Shown here: positions 9,746-18,746 of the stretch, piece after piece | Layout: every line of letters begins with the position of its first letter | Numbering within the stretch: the stretch's first letter is position 1 | Position numbers and translations under genes: made by a program | The notes under the pieces: generated by a model | What the model saw: the letters and a program-made list of their open reading frames with translations, nothing else | What the model was told of the DNA's origin: nothing | Database searches by the model: none | Assembly: GCF_024199795.1 (NCBI RefSeq) | Contig: NZ_JANADK010000001.1 | Coordinates: forward strand, 3,348,001-3,412,000 | Direction of reading: 5' to 3' | DNA from: Bradyrhizobium sp. CCGB01 | GTDB lineage: Bacteria; Pseudomonadota; Alphaproteobacteria; Rhizobiales; Xanthobacteraceae | Length of the DNA: 64,000 nucleotides

Positions 9746-10426
9746 ATGCGCCTCCTCATCATCGAAGACGACCGCGAATCCGCCGACTACCTCGTGAAGG
9801 CATTTCGCGAAGTCGGACACATCGCCGACCACGCCGCCGACGGCGAGGAAGGCCTCGCCATGGCCGAGAACGGTGATTACGACGTGCTGGTGGTCGACCG
9901 CATGCTGCCCAAGCGCGACGGCCTGTCGCTGATCGGCGCGCTGCGCGACAAGGGCGAATCGACGCCGGTGCTGATTCTCTCCGCGCTCGGACAGGTCGAC
10001 GACCGCATCAAGGGCCTGCGCGCCGGCGGCGACGACTATCTGCCGAAACCCTATTCCTTCGCCGAGCTGCTGGCCCGGGTCGAGGTGCTGTCGCGCCGCC
10101 GCGGGGGACCTGCCGAGGACACGCTCTACCGCGTCGGCGATCTCGAGCTCGACCGGCTGTCCCATCGCGTCGCCCGCGGCAAGGACGAGCTGACGCTGCA
10201 GCCGCGCGAATTCCGCCTGCTCGAATACCTCATGAAGCATGCCGGCCAGGTGGTGACGCGCACCATGCTGCTGGAGAACGTCTGGGACTATCATTTCGAT
10301 CCGCAGACCAACGTGATCGACGTGCACATTTCGCGGCTGCGCTCCAAGATCGACAAGGGTTTCGAGCGGCCGCTGCTGCATACGATCCGCGGCGCCGGGT
10401 ACATGATCCGTGACGGCATTCGGTAA
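9746..10426 (+). CDS. OmpR/PhoB-family response regulator
   Basis: Transcription factor of a two-component system. The receiver domain (residues 1-118) has the acidic pocket IIEDD, phospho-acceptor Asp51 (VVDRMLPKRDG) and the switch-region lysine in YLPKPYSF. The C-terminal winged helix (about 130-225) has the family signature NVIDVHISRLRSKID. I used the ATG at 9746. A TTG at 9725 lies nine bases behind an AGAAGG sequence and is a serious alternative that would add seven residues. The 3' end overlaps the kinase gene by 17 bp, so they are cotranscribed. Its position after degP suggests envelope stress sensing, which is inference. Confidence 0.9.
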   Translation: MRLLIIEDDRESADYLVKAFREVGHIADHAADGEEGLAMAENGDYDVLVVDRMLPKRDGLSLIGALRDKGESTPVLILSALGQVDDRIKGLRAGGDDYLPKPYSFAELLARVEVLSRRRGGPAEDTLYRVGDLELDRLSHRVARGKDELTLQPREFRLLEYLMKHAGQVVTRTMLLENVWDYHFDPQTNVIDVHISRLRSKIDKGFERPLLHTIRGAGYMIRDGIR

Positions 10427-11864
10427 ACTCGTCCGCACCACGGCGTTCCGGCTGACGCTGGTCTACCTGTTTTTGTTTGCGATTTTCGCGGCCTCGCTGC
10501 TCGGCTATTTCGCCTGGAATACGCGGCGGCTGATCACCGAGGAAATCACGCAGACGGTGAATGCCGAGACCTCGGAGATCAGCGAGATCTACGACCGTCG
10601 TGGCCTGGTCGGCCTCGTGCGGACGATCGAGTATCGCGCGCTGCGTCCGGGCGCCAACCTCTATCTCGTGACCACGCCGACCGGGCAGGCGATTGCTGGC
10701 AATGTCGGCTCGCTGGCGCCCGGCGTGATGGCGACGCGCGGCTGGTCGGAGACGGCCTACAGGCGGATCGAGGACACGGACGAACGCAACCATCGCGCGC
10801 TGGTGCGCGTCACCGAACTCGAAAACGGTTTCCGTCTCCTGATCGGCCGCGACCTCGACGAGCGGCGGCGGCTGTTCGGCATCGTCGCCAAGGCCGCGCA
10901 ATGGTCGATCCTGATCGTCTTCGTGCTGGGTCTCGGCGGCGGCATCTTCGTGGCGCGGCGCGTGCTCACGCGCATCGATGCGATGAGCGGCACGGCGCAT
11001 CGCATCATGACCGGCGATCTCAGCGAGCGTCTGCCGGTCGGGCGCAGCGGCGATGAGCTCGATCGTCTCGCCGAAAACCTCAACGCCATGCTGGAGCGGA
11101 TCGAGGCGCTGATGGCGGGGCTGAAGGAGGTCTCCGACAACATCGCCCACGACCTCAAGACGCCGCTGACGCGCTTGCGCAACCGCGCCGAGGAGGCGCT
11201 GGCGAGATCGGGCTGCGAGGCCGATTATCGCGCTGCCCTGGAGCGGACCATCGAGGAATCCGACGGGCTGATCCGCACCTTCAACGCGCTGCTGATGATC
11301 GCGCGCGCCGAGTCCGGGCAGGCGCGCGGTAACATGGACGATTTCGATGCCGCCGACGTCGCGGGCGGCATCCACGAGCTCTACGAGCCGCTGGCCGAGG
11401 ATGACGGAATGACGCTCAAGGTCAAGGCCGAGCCGACCCCGGTTCACGCCAATCGCGAGCTGATCAGCCAGGCGCTCGCCAATCTCGTCGAGAACGCGAT
11501 CAAATACGGCAAGCCTGTCACGCAGACGGGCGGAACCGTGGTCAGCATGGACACGAAGCAGATCACGATCGAGGCGAAGCGCGACGGCGATCACGTACTG
11601 CTCAGCGTCACCGATCGCGGACCCGGCATCCCCGAAGCCGATCGCAAGCATGCCATCGAGCGATTCGTGCGTCTGGAAGCCAGCCGCACGCTGCCGGGCT
11701 CGGGCCTTGGCCTCAGCCTCGCGTCCGCGGTTGCCACGCTTCATGGCGGCGAATTGCGGCTGGGTGATGCCCATCCGGGGCTCGTTGCCACGCTGGTGCT
11801 GCCGGCCCGCGCGGGCGACAGGGTTGCTCCGCCAATACCGGATGTGCCACAGAAGGTGGCATGA
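10410..11864 (+). CDS. Sensor histidine kinase, partner of the upstream regulator
   Basis: The 484-aa membrane kinase has helices near residues 14-35 and 164-183 enclosing a periplasmic sensor of about 130 residues. A HAMP domain follows (about 184-238), then a dimerisation domain with the phosphorylated His247 (SDNIAHDLKTPLTRL). The ATPase domain has the N box NLVENAIKYG, the G1 box DRGPGIPE and the G2 box GSGLGLSLA. The start is a GTG at 10410 inside the end of the response regulator gene. The TGA stop overlaps the ATG of glnE, so all three genes may form one transcript. The signal is unknown. Confidence 0.92.
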   Translation: MTAFGKLVRTTAFRLTLVYLFLFAIFAASLLGYFAWNTRRLITEEITQTVNAETSEISEIYDRRGLVGLVRTIEYRALRPGANLYLVTTPTGQAIAGNVGSLAPGVMATRGWSETAYRRIEDTDERNHRALVRVTELENGFRLLIGRDLDERRRLFGIVAKAAQWSILIVFVLGLGGGIFVARRVLTRIDAMSGTAHRIMTGDLSERLPVGRSGDELDRLAENLNAMLERIEALMAGLKEVSDNIAHDLKTPLTRLRNRAEEALARSGCEADYRAALERTIEESDGLIRTFNALLMIARAESGQARGNMDDFDAADVAGGIHELYEPLAEDDGMTLKVKAEPTPVHANRELISQALANLVENAIKYGKPVTQTGGTVVSMDTKQITIEAKRDGDHVLLSVTDRGPGIPEADRKHAIERFVRLEASRTLPGSGLGLSLASAVATLHGGELRLGDAHPGLVATLVLPARAGDRVAPPIPDVPQKVA

Positions 11865-14848
11865 ACCACTCCGCGCCGGGAAACGCGGACAAGACTGGTG
11901 AGAGCCTCGCCGCACGCTTCGCGGAGGCTCCCCATATTGCCGCTTCCGCAACTGAAGAACGACGTTTTGAAGATTGGCTGGCCGAACTCGAGCCGGCGCA
12001 ATTGGCCCGTCTCGACGCCCTGCTGGTTCATCCCTTCGCGCGGGATATTCTGGCCGGCATCGCGGAGTTCTCGCCCTATCTGTTCGATCTGGTGCGCGCC
12101 GATGTGCCGCGCCTGATCCGGCTGCTCGAATGCGATCCGGACGCGCATCTGGCCACGCTCATCGCCGAGGCGAGGGACGCGGTCCTCGTGGCGACCGATG
12201 AAGCCGAGGTGATGCGGCGGCTTCGCAGGATGAAGGCGGAAGCGGCACTTCTTACCGCGCTGTGCGATATCGGCGGCGTCTGGCCGGTGATGCGGGTGAC
12301 GGCGGCGCTGACCGATGTCGCGGTGTCCTCGGTGCAGGCGGCGCTGCAGTACCAGCTGCGGCAGGAAGCCGCACGCGGAAAGATCCTGCCGCCCGATCCC
12401 GAAGCTCCGGAACAGGGCTGCGGCCTGATCGTGCTCGCGATGGGCAAGATGGGGGCGGGCGAGCTGAACTATTCCAGCGACATCGACCTCATCGTGTTCT
12501 TCGATCCCGAGGCCACGACGCTCGCGCCCGATATCGAGCCGCAGCCGTTCTTCGTGCGGGTGACGCAGGGCATGGCGCGCATTCTCCAGCAGCGCACCTA
12601 TGACGGCTACGTCTTCCGCGTCGACCTGCGGCTGCGTCCCGATCCGTCCTCGACGCAGGTGGCGATCTCGCGCGACGCCGCGCTGAACTATTACGAGCGG
12701 GAGGGGCGCACCTGGGAGCGCGCCGCGATGATCAAGGCGCGCGCCTGCGCCGGCGATGCCAAAGCGGGCGAGGCGCTGCTCGCGGAGATCGCGCCCTTCG
12801 TCTGGCGCAAGCATCTCGACTTCGCCGCGCTTGCCGACGTCCACGACATGAAGCGGCAGATGCAGACCTATCGCGGCCAGAGCGAGATCGCGGTGGAGGG
12901 GCACAACGTCAAGGTCGGGCGTGGCGGCATTCGCGAGATCGAATTTTTCGCGCAGACGCAGCAGCTCATCGCCGGCGGCCGCCATCCCGAGTTGCGGGTG
13001 CGGCCGACGCTCGCCGCGCTCGATATTCTCGCCTCCAGCAACTGGATCACCTCTGCGGCGCGCGACGAGCTGACCACGGCGTATGAATTCCTGCGCCGCG
13101 TCGAGCACCGTCTCCAGATGATCGCCGACGAGCAGACCCATGCGTTGCCCGAGGACAAGGAGGCGGTCGAGCGCTTTGCGCGCTTCTTCGGCTATCCGGA
13201 TCGCGAGGCCTTTGCGCGTGACCTGTTGCGGCAGCTCCAGATCGTGCAGGGACACTACGAAAAACTGTTCGAGGGCGATGACCCGACCGGCACGGCAGAA
13301 CTGCCGGCGCTCGACTACGGTGCAGGCCCCGACGATCCGCGCCTGCTGCAATATCTGACGACGCTCGGCTTCAAGAAGCCGGCCGCACTCGCGCAGACCA
13401 TCCGCGACTGGATCACCGGCGACTACCGCGTGTTCCGCAACGACCAGACCCGAAGCGCTTTCGTCGAGTTCGTGCCGGCGCTGATCGACGGCCTCGCGCG
13501 TGCCGAGGAGCCGGATCGCGCCGTCGTGGCGTTCGATCAATTCCTTGGGGCGCTCCAGCTCGGCGGCCGGCTGATCACGCTGCTCGGCCAGAACCGCGAT
13601 CTCGTCGCGCTCGTGGCGCTGGTGCTGGGCGCGGCGCCCCGGCTCGGCGAGATGCTGGCGCGCAAGCCGCAGCTCATGGACGGGCTGATCGATCCGAGAT
13701 TCTTCGGCGCGATGCCGGACAAGCAGGAATTGTCGGCGCGATTGGCCGCGACGGTGCGCGACGCCGATTCCTATGAGGAATTTCTCGATCGCCTCCGCCT
13801 GTTCGGGCAGGAGAGCCTGTTCCTGATCGGCACGCGCATTCTCTCCGGAACTGTCTCGGCGCAGCAGGCGAGCACGGCTTTCGCCGATGTCGCCGAAGGC
13901 ACCGTCCACACCGTGCACGATCTCGTCGCCGAACGCTTCGCCGCCCAGCACGGGCGTATCAAGGACCAGCAGACCGCGATCATCGCGATGGGCCGGCTCG
14001 GCAGCCGCGAGATGACGGCGTCGTCCGATCTCGACCTGATCCTGCTCTACGATTTCGACAGCGACAATCCGGACTCCGACGGGCCGAAATCGCTGCAGGG
14101 CGCCCACTACTTCGCGCGCTTCACCCAGCGCCTGATCAGCGCCTTCACGACGCGCACCAATTACGGCGTGCTCTACGAGATCGACATGCGGCTGCGTCCG
14201 TCGGGACGCGCCGGTCCTGTGGCCTCGAGCCTCGTCTCATTCGCGGACTACCAGGCCAACGAGGCCTGGACCTGGGAGCACATGGCCCTGACCCGGGCCC
14301 GCGTGGTGTCGGCCTCGGATGAGTTCCGCGAGCGGATCGAGCGCATCATCCGCGATGTCCTGACCCGCCGCCGCGACCGCGCGATCATTGCCAACGACGT
14401 CGCCGACATGCGGCGCGCGATCGCGCAGGAGAAGGGCGACAGCGACCATTGGGATCTCAAATATGCCGCCGGCGGCATGGTCGATATCGACTTCATCGCG
14501 CAATATCTCCAGCTCGTGCACGCCCACGACAAGCCGGAGATCCTGGACGTCAGCACCCTTCAAGTGCTGGACAACGCCGCCAGGCTCGGCGCGCTGCCGC
14601 ATTCGGAGGCGGAGATTCTTCGCGCTGCGGCGCGGCTCTATCACGACTTGACGCAGATCCTGCGGCTCTGCGTCAGCGACGGTTTCAAGCCTGACACCGC
14701 GGGCACCGACCTTCAGCGCGTGATGGCGCGCGCCGGCGATGCGCCCGACTTCTCGTCGCTGGAAGCGCGCGTGAAGGAAACCCAGGGCGAGGTAAGGCGC
14801 GTATTTACGGCGCTGCTGGAAGGGACGTCGTCTGCTTCAGCGAGGTGA
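11861..14848 (+). CDS. glnE: Glutamine synthetase adenylyltransferase / deadenylyltransferase
   Basis: Bifunctional enzyme that adds or removes AMP on glutamine synthetase in response to PII, controlling ammonium assimilation. At 995 aa it has the normal length. Both nucleotidyltransferase domains are intact. The N-terminal, deadenylating one has GELNYSSDIDLIVFFD near residue 200. The C-terminal, adenylating one has GSREMTASSDLDLILLYD near residue 713. The start ATG overlaps the kinase stop (ATGA). The last 44 bp overlap, tail to tail, the 3' end of fdsD on the opposite strand. Confidence 0.97.
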   Translation: MNHSAPGNADKTGESLAARFAEAPHIAASATEERRFEDWLAELEPAQLARLDALLVHPFARDILAGIAEFSPYLFDLVRADVPRLIRLLECDPDAHLATLIAEARDAVLVATDEAEVMRRLRRMKAEAALLTALCDIGGVWPVMRVTAALTDVAVSSVQAALQYQLRQEAARGKILPPDPEAPEQGCGLIVLAMGKMGAGELNYSSDIDLIVFFDPEATTLAPDIEPQPFFVRVTQGMARILQQRTYDGYVFRVDLRLRPDPSSTQVAISRDAALNYYEREGRTWERAAMIKARACAGDAKAGEALLAEIAPFVWRKHLDFAALADVHDMKRQMQTYRGQSEIAVEGHNVKVGRGGIREIEFFAQTQQLIAGGRHPELRVRPTLAALDILASSNWITSAARDELTTAYEFLRRVEHRLQMIADEQTHALPEDKEAVERFARFFGYPDREAFARDLLRQLQIVQGHYEKLFEGDDPTGTAELPALDYGAGPDDPRLLQYLTTLGFKKPAALAQTIRDWITGDYRVFRNDQTRSAFVEFVPALIDGLARAEEPDRAVVAFDQFLGALQLGGRLITLLGQNRDLVALVALVLGAAPRLGEMLARKPQLMDGLIDPRFFGAMPDKQELSARLAATVRDADSYEEFLDRLRLFGQESLFLIGTRILSGTVSAQQASTAFADVAEGTVHTVHDLVAERFAAQHGRIKDQQTAIIAMGRLGSREMTASSDLDLILLYDFDSDNPDSDGPKSLQGAHYFARFTQRLISAFTTRTNYGVLYEIDMRLRPSGRAGPVASSLVSFADYQANEAWTWEHMALTRARVVSASDEFRERIERIIRDVLTRRRDRAIIANDVADMRRAIAQEKGDSDHWDLKYAAGGMVDIDFIAQYLQLVHAHDKPEILDVSTLQVLDNAARLGALPHSEAEILRAAARLYHDLTQILRLCVSDGFKPDTAGTDLQRVMARAGDAPDFSSLEARVKETQGEVRRVFTALLEGTSSASAR

Positions 14849-15041
14849 GGGCCTCGCGCACGTTCGGCTCCAGCCCCGCGCCGCCCGCGTCGAGATGGGC
14901 GAAGATCGCGCGCTTCATCCGGGGGTCCCAGAACTTCTTGATGTGGTCGGCAATCCCCGGCACGGCCTTGTCGTGGCCCTGGCTGCGGAAGAACATGCCG
15001 ATCTGGTTGGCCATGTAGACGAGGCGGTCAGGCGACGACAT
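14805..15041 (-). CDS. fdsD: Formate dehydrogenase delta subunit FdsD
   Basis: A 78-aa protein of the FdsD type, starting at the ATG at 15041 (MSSPDRLVYMANQIG). The motif VYMANQIGMFF followed by a KKFWDPRMK segment is characteristic. In characterised NAD-dependent formate dehydrogenases FdsD is needed for a fully active complex and is not itself catalytic. The gene overlaps the end of fdhD by 14 bp and is the last gene of the fds operon. Its stop codon lies inside the end of glnE, which runs the other way. Confidence 0.9.
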   Translation of the reverse strand: MSSPDRLVYMANQIGMFFRSQGHDKAVPGIADHIKKFWDPRMKRAIFAHLDAGGAGLEPNVREALTSLKQTTSLPAAP

Positions 15042-15858
15042 TGATGATCTCCTGGGCACGATGAGCCGACACGCGGCTCTGGTGCGTGAACACTTCAAAC
15101 CCGTCGCTGCGGGCAATCGCAATCAGCGTGATTCCGGCGGCCTCCGCGGTGCGGACCGCGAGCGCGGTGGGGGCGGAGACCGCGACCAGCACGGGCGCAC
15201 CGATGGCGGCGGTCTTCTGCACCATCTCGACCGAGACCCGGCTCGTCAGCAGCACCATGCCCGCGCTCGCGTCGGTGCGGCTGCGTGCCAGGGAGCCTGC
15301 GAGCTTGTCGAGCGCGTTGTGGCGGCCGACGTCCTCGCGCAGGGCGACGATCCCGTTCGCCGGCGACCAGAAGGCGGCGGCATGGACCGCGCGGGTCTGC
15401 ATGTTGATCGCTTGCAGGGGCGCGATCGCCTGCATCGCGGCCATGATCTGCTGCGGCGTGAAGCTGGTTCCCTGCGGCACGACGGCGGCGGGGCGCACGG
15501 CCTCCGCGATGGAGTCGATGCCGCAAATGCCGCAACCGGTCGGGCCGGCGATGTGCCGACGCCGCTCGCTGATGCGCGCGGCATCTTCCGAGGCCAGCCA
15601 CATGCGCAACTCGATGCCGTCGTCGAGACGGACGACGTCGAGCGACTTGATGTCGTCGACCGACTTGATGATGCCTTCATCCAGGCTGAAGCCAACCGCG
15701 AAATCTTCCAGGTTCTGCGGCGTTCCCATCATGACGGCGTAGGTGCCGCCATTATAGGTCAGCGCCAGCGGCGTCTCCTCCGGGATCAGCCGCGCCCCTT
15801 CGGACGCGACGCCGTCGCGCCAGATCTCGCGGTCGATGGCCTGGACCGGCACGTGCAT
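15028..15858 (-). CDS. fdhD: Formate dehydrogenase sulfurtransferase FdhD
   Basis: FdhD transfers sulfur to the molybdenum cofactor of formate dehydrogenase, an essential maturation step. The 276-aa protein begins at the ATG at 15858 (MHVPVQAID), 4 bp after the fdsA stop. A start 20 codons upstream would overlap fdsA and encode a low-complexity Arg/Pro stretch. The sulfur-carrying motif is GCGICGID with cysteines at 109 and 112, and the conserved REDVGRHNALDKL segment follows. It is placed between fdsA and fdsD, as in other fdsGBACD operons. Confidence 0.95.
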   Translation of the reverse strand: MHVPVQAIDREIWRDGVASEGARLIPEETPLALTYNGGTYAVMMGTPQNLEDFAVGFSLDEGIIKSVDDIKSLDVVRLDDGIELRMWLASEDAARISERRRHIAGPTGCGICGIDSIAEAVRPAAVVPQGTSFTPQQIMAAMQAIAPLQAINMQTRAVHAAAFWSPANGIVALREDVGRHNALDKLAGSLARSRTDASAGMVLLTSRVSVEMVQKTAAIGAPVLVAVSAPTALAVRTAEAAGITLIAIARSDGFEVFTHQSRVSAHRAQEIINVVA

Positions 15859-15862
15859 GCCG

Positions 15863-18736
15863 TTACTCCGCGGCCTCGGCCGGCGCGATGCGGCGGGAAT
15901 GCCGCGCCTGCTCGTCATAGGACTTCTGCCAGTCGGACGGGCCGTTCGACGGCGAGATCTGCACCGCCGTGACCTTGTATTCGGGGCAGTTGGTCGCCCA
16001 GTCCGAATAGTCGGTCGTGATGACGTTGGCCTGCGTGTCAGGATGGTGGAAGGTGGTGTAGACGACGCCCGGCGACACGCGGTCGGTGATCTCCGCGCGT
16101 AGCGTGGTCTCGCCCGCGCGGCTCGTCAGCCGCACCCAGTCGCCGTCGCGCACGCCGCGCTGCTCGGCATCATGCGGATGGATCTCCAGGCGATCCTCGG
16201 CATGCCAGACCACGTTCTCGGTGCGCCTCGTCTGCGCGCCGACATTGTACTGGCTGAGGATGCGGCCCGTGGTGAGCAGCAGCGGGAAGCGGGGGCCGGT
16301 GCGCTCGTCGGTCGCGACATATTCGGTGACGATGAACTTGCCCTTGCCGCGGACGAAGCCGCCGATATGCATCACCGGCGTGCCCTCGGGCGCCTTCTCG
16401 TTGCAGGGCCACTGCACCGAGCCGAGCTCGTCGAGCTTGGCGTAGGAGACACCGGTGAAGGTCGGCGTCAGCGCCGCGATCTCGTCCATGATCTCGGACG
16501 GGTGGCTGTAGTTCATCTCGAAGCCCATCGCCTTGGCGAGGGCGATGGTGACCTCCCAGTCGGCCATGCCGTTCTTGGGCGACATCACCTTGCGGACGCG
16601 CTGGATACGGCGCTCGGCGTTGGTGAAGGTGCCGTCCTTCTCGAGGAAGCTCGAGCCGGGCAGGAAGACGTGGGCGTAGTTCGCGGTCTCGTTCAGGAAG
16701 AGGTCGTGGACGATGACGCACTCCATCGCCGACAGCGCGGCGACCACATGCTTGGTATTCGGATCGGATTGCAGGATGTCCTCACCCTGCACGTAGATGC
16801 CCATGAACGAACCTTCGATCGCGGCATCGAACATGTTGGGAATGCGCAGGCCCGGCTCCGGGTTGAGCTTGACGTTCCACAGCGCTTCGAACTGGTCGCG
16901 CACGGCATCGCCCGAGATGTGGCGATAGCCGGGCAGTTCGTGCGGGAACGAGCCCATGTCGCAGGAGCCCTGCACGTTGTTCTGGCCGCGCAGCGGGTTC
17001 ACGCCAACGCCGGGGCGGCCGATATTGCCGGTCGCCATCGCGAGATTGGCGATCGCGATCACGGTGGTCGAACCCTGGCTGTGCTCGGTGACGCCGAGGC
17101 CGTAATAGATCGCGCCGTTGCCGCCGGTGGCGTAGATGCGGGCCGCTTCGCGCAGGTCCTTCGGATCGACGCCGGTCAGGATGGCGGTGGCTTCCGGGCT
17201 GTGCTTCGGTTGCGCGACGAAGGTCGCCCATTCCTCGAACTCGGTCCAGTCGCAGCGCTCACGCACGAAGGCCTCGTTGACGAGGCCCTCGGTGACGATG
17301 ACATGCGCCAGCGCGGTGACGACGGCGACGTTGGTGCCGGGCATCAGCGGCAGGTGCAGCGCCTTGACGTGCGGCGATTCCACCATCTCGGTCCGGCGCG
17401 GATCGATCACGATCAGCTTGGCGCCCTGGCGCAGTCGCTTCTTCAGGCGCGAGGCGAACACGGGGTGAGCCGAGGCCGGATTGGCGCCGATGATCACGGC
17501 GACGTCGGTGTCTTCCACGGAGTCGAAGTCCTGCGTGCCGGCCGACGTGCCGAAGGTCTGCGACAGGCCATAGCCGGTCGGGGAGTGGCAGACGCGGGCG
17601 CAGGTGTCGACATTGTTGTTGCCGAAGCCGGCGCGGATCAGCTTCTGCACCAGATAGGTCTCTTCGTTGGTGCAGCGGGACGAGGTGATGCCGCCGATGG
17701 CGTCACGGCCGTACTTCTTCTGGATGCCGCGCATTTTCGCGGCGGCAAAGGAGAACGCCTCGTCCCAGGAGACTTCGCGCCAGGGATCCTCGATCCGCTC
17801 ACGGATCATCGGATTGAGGATGCGTTCCTTGTGGTTGGTGTAGCCCCAGGCGAAGCGGCCCTTGACGCAGGAATGGCCGCGATTGGCCTTGCCGTCCTTG
17901 TACGGCACCATGCGCACGACTTCCTCGCCGCGCATCTCGGCCTTGAAGGCGCAGCCGACGCCGCAATAGGCGCAGGTGGTGACGACGGAGTGCTCGGGCT
18001 GGCCGATCTCGATCACCGACTTTTCCGTCAGCGTCGCGGTCGGGCAGGCCTGCACGCAGGCGCCGCAGGAAACGCATTCGGAGCCGAGGAAGCTCTCGCT
18101 CATGCCGGGCGAAACGCGGCTGTCGAAGCCGCGGCCGGAGATCGTCAACGCGAAGGTGCCTTGCACCTCCTCGCAGGCGCGGACGCAGCGCGAGCAGACG
18201 ATGCACTTGGAGGGATCGTAGGTGAAATAGGGGTTGGACTCGTCCTTCGGCATCCAGGCGGCGTTGACCTCGCCGTTGGATTTGGCGAAGACGTGGTTCT
18301 CGCCTTCATAGCCGTAGCGGACGTCGCGCAGGCCCACCGCGCCCGCCATGTCCTGCAATTCGCAATCGCCGTTGGCGCCGCAGGTGAGGCAGTCGAGCGG
18401 ATGGTCGGAGATGTAGAGCTCCATCACGCCCTTGCGCAGCTTCTTCAGCCGTTCGCTCTGGGTGTGCACCACGAGGCCGTTCATGACCGGCGTCGTGCAG
18501 GAGGCCGGCGTTCCGGCGCGGCCCTCGATCTCGACGACACAGAGCCGGCACGAGCCGAACGCATCGACCATGTCGGTCGCGCAGAGTTTTGGGATCTGAT
18601 GGCCGGCGTCCATCGCCGCGCGCATGATCGAGGTGCCCTCGGGCACCGTGACCTGATTGCCGTCGATGGTCAGCGTCACCATCGTTTCCGATTTCGAGCG
18701 CGGCGTGCCGTAGTCGATTTCTTCGATCAGAGACAT
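15863..18736 (-). CDS. fdsA: NAD-dependent formate dehydrogenase, catalytic alpha subunit
   Basis: Oxidises formate to CO2 at a bis-molybdopterin guanine dinucleotide molybdenum centre. The 957-aa protein has, in order, an N-terminal [2Fe-2S] ferredoxin domain (GSCRLCVVEIEGRAG), a His-Cys3 cluster motif (HPLDCLTCGANGDCELQ) and two [4Fe-4S] motifs (CIVCSRCVRAC and CVSCGACVQAC). A further cluster follows at CAYCGVGC, then the molybdopterin domains. The molybdenum ligand is Cys383, followed by the catalytic His384 (CARVCHSPTGYG), so this is a cysteine rather than selenocysteine enzyme. The start is 10 bp after fdsB. Confidence 0.97.
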   Translation of the reverse strand: MSLIEEIDYGTPRSKSETMVTLTIDGNQVTVPEGTSIMRAAMDAGHQIPKLCATDMVDAFGSCRLCVVEIEGRAGTPASCTTPVMNGLVVHTQSERLKKLRKGVMELYISDHPLDCLTCGANGDCELQDMAGAVGLRDVRYGYEGENHVFAKSNGEVNAAWMPKDESNPYFTYDPSKCIVCSRCVRACEEVQGTFALTISGRGFDSRVSPGMSESFLGSECVSCGACVQACPTATLTEKSVIEIGQPEHSVVTTCAYCGVGCAFKAEMRGEEVVRMVPYKDGKANRGHSCVKGRFAWGYTNHKERILNPMIRERIEDPWREVSWDEAFSFAAAKMRGIQKKYGRDAIGGITSSRCTNEETYLVQKLIRAGFGNNNVDTCARVCHSPTGYGLSQTFGTSAGTQDFDSVEDTDVAVIIGANPASAHPVFASRLKKRLRQGAKLIVIDPRRTEMVESPHVKALHLPLMPGTNVAVVTALAHVIVTEGLVNEAFVRERCDWTEFEEWATFVAQPKHSPEATAILTGVDPKDLREAARIYATGGNGAIYYGLGVTEHSQGSTTVIAIANLAMATGNIGRPGVGVNPLRGQNNVQGSCDMGSFPHELPGYRHISGDAVRDQFEALWNVKLNPEPGLRIPNMFDAAIEGSFMGIYVQGEDILQSDPNTKHVVAALSAMECVIVHDLFLNETANYAHVFLPGSSFLEKDGTFTNAERRIQRVRKVMSPKNGMADWEVTIALAKAMGFEMNYSHPSEIMDEIAALTPTFTGVSYAKLDELGSVQWPCNEKAPEGTPVMHIGGFVRGKGKFIVTEYVATDERTGPRFPLLLTTGRILSQYNVGAQTRRTENVVWHAEDRLEIHPHDAEQRGVRDGDWVRLTSRAGETTLRAEITDRVSPGVVYTTFHHPDTQANVITTDYSDWATNCPEYKVTAVQISPSNGPSDWQKSYDEQARHSRRIAPAEAAE

Positions 18737-18746
18737 CGTTGTTCTC

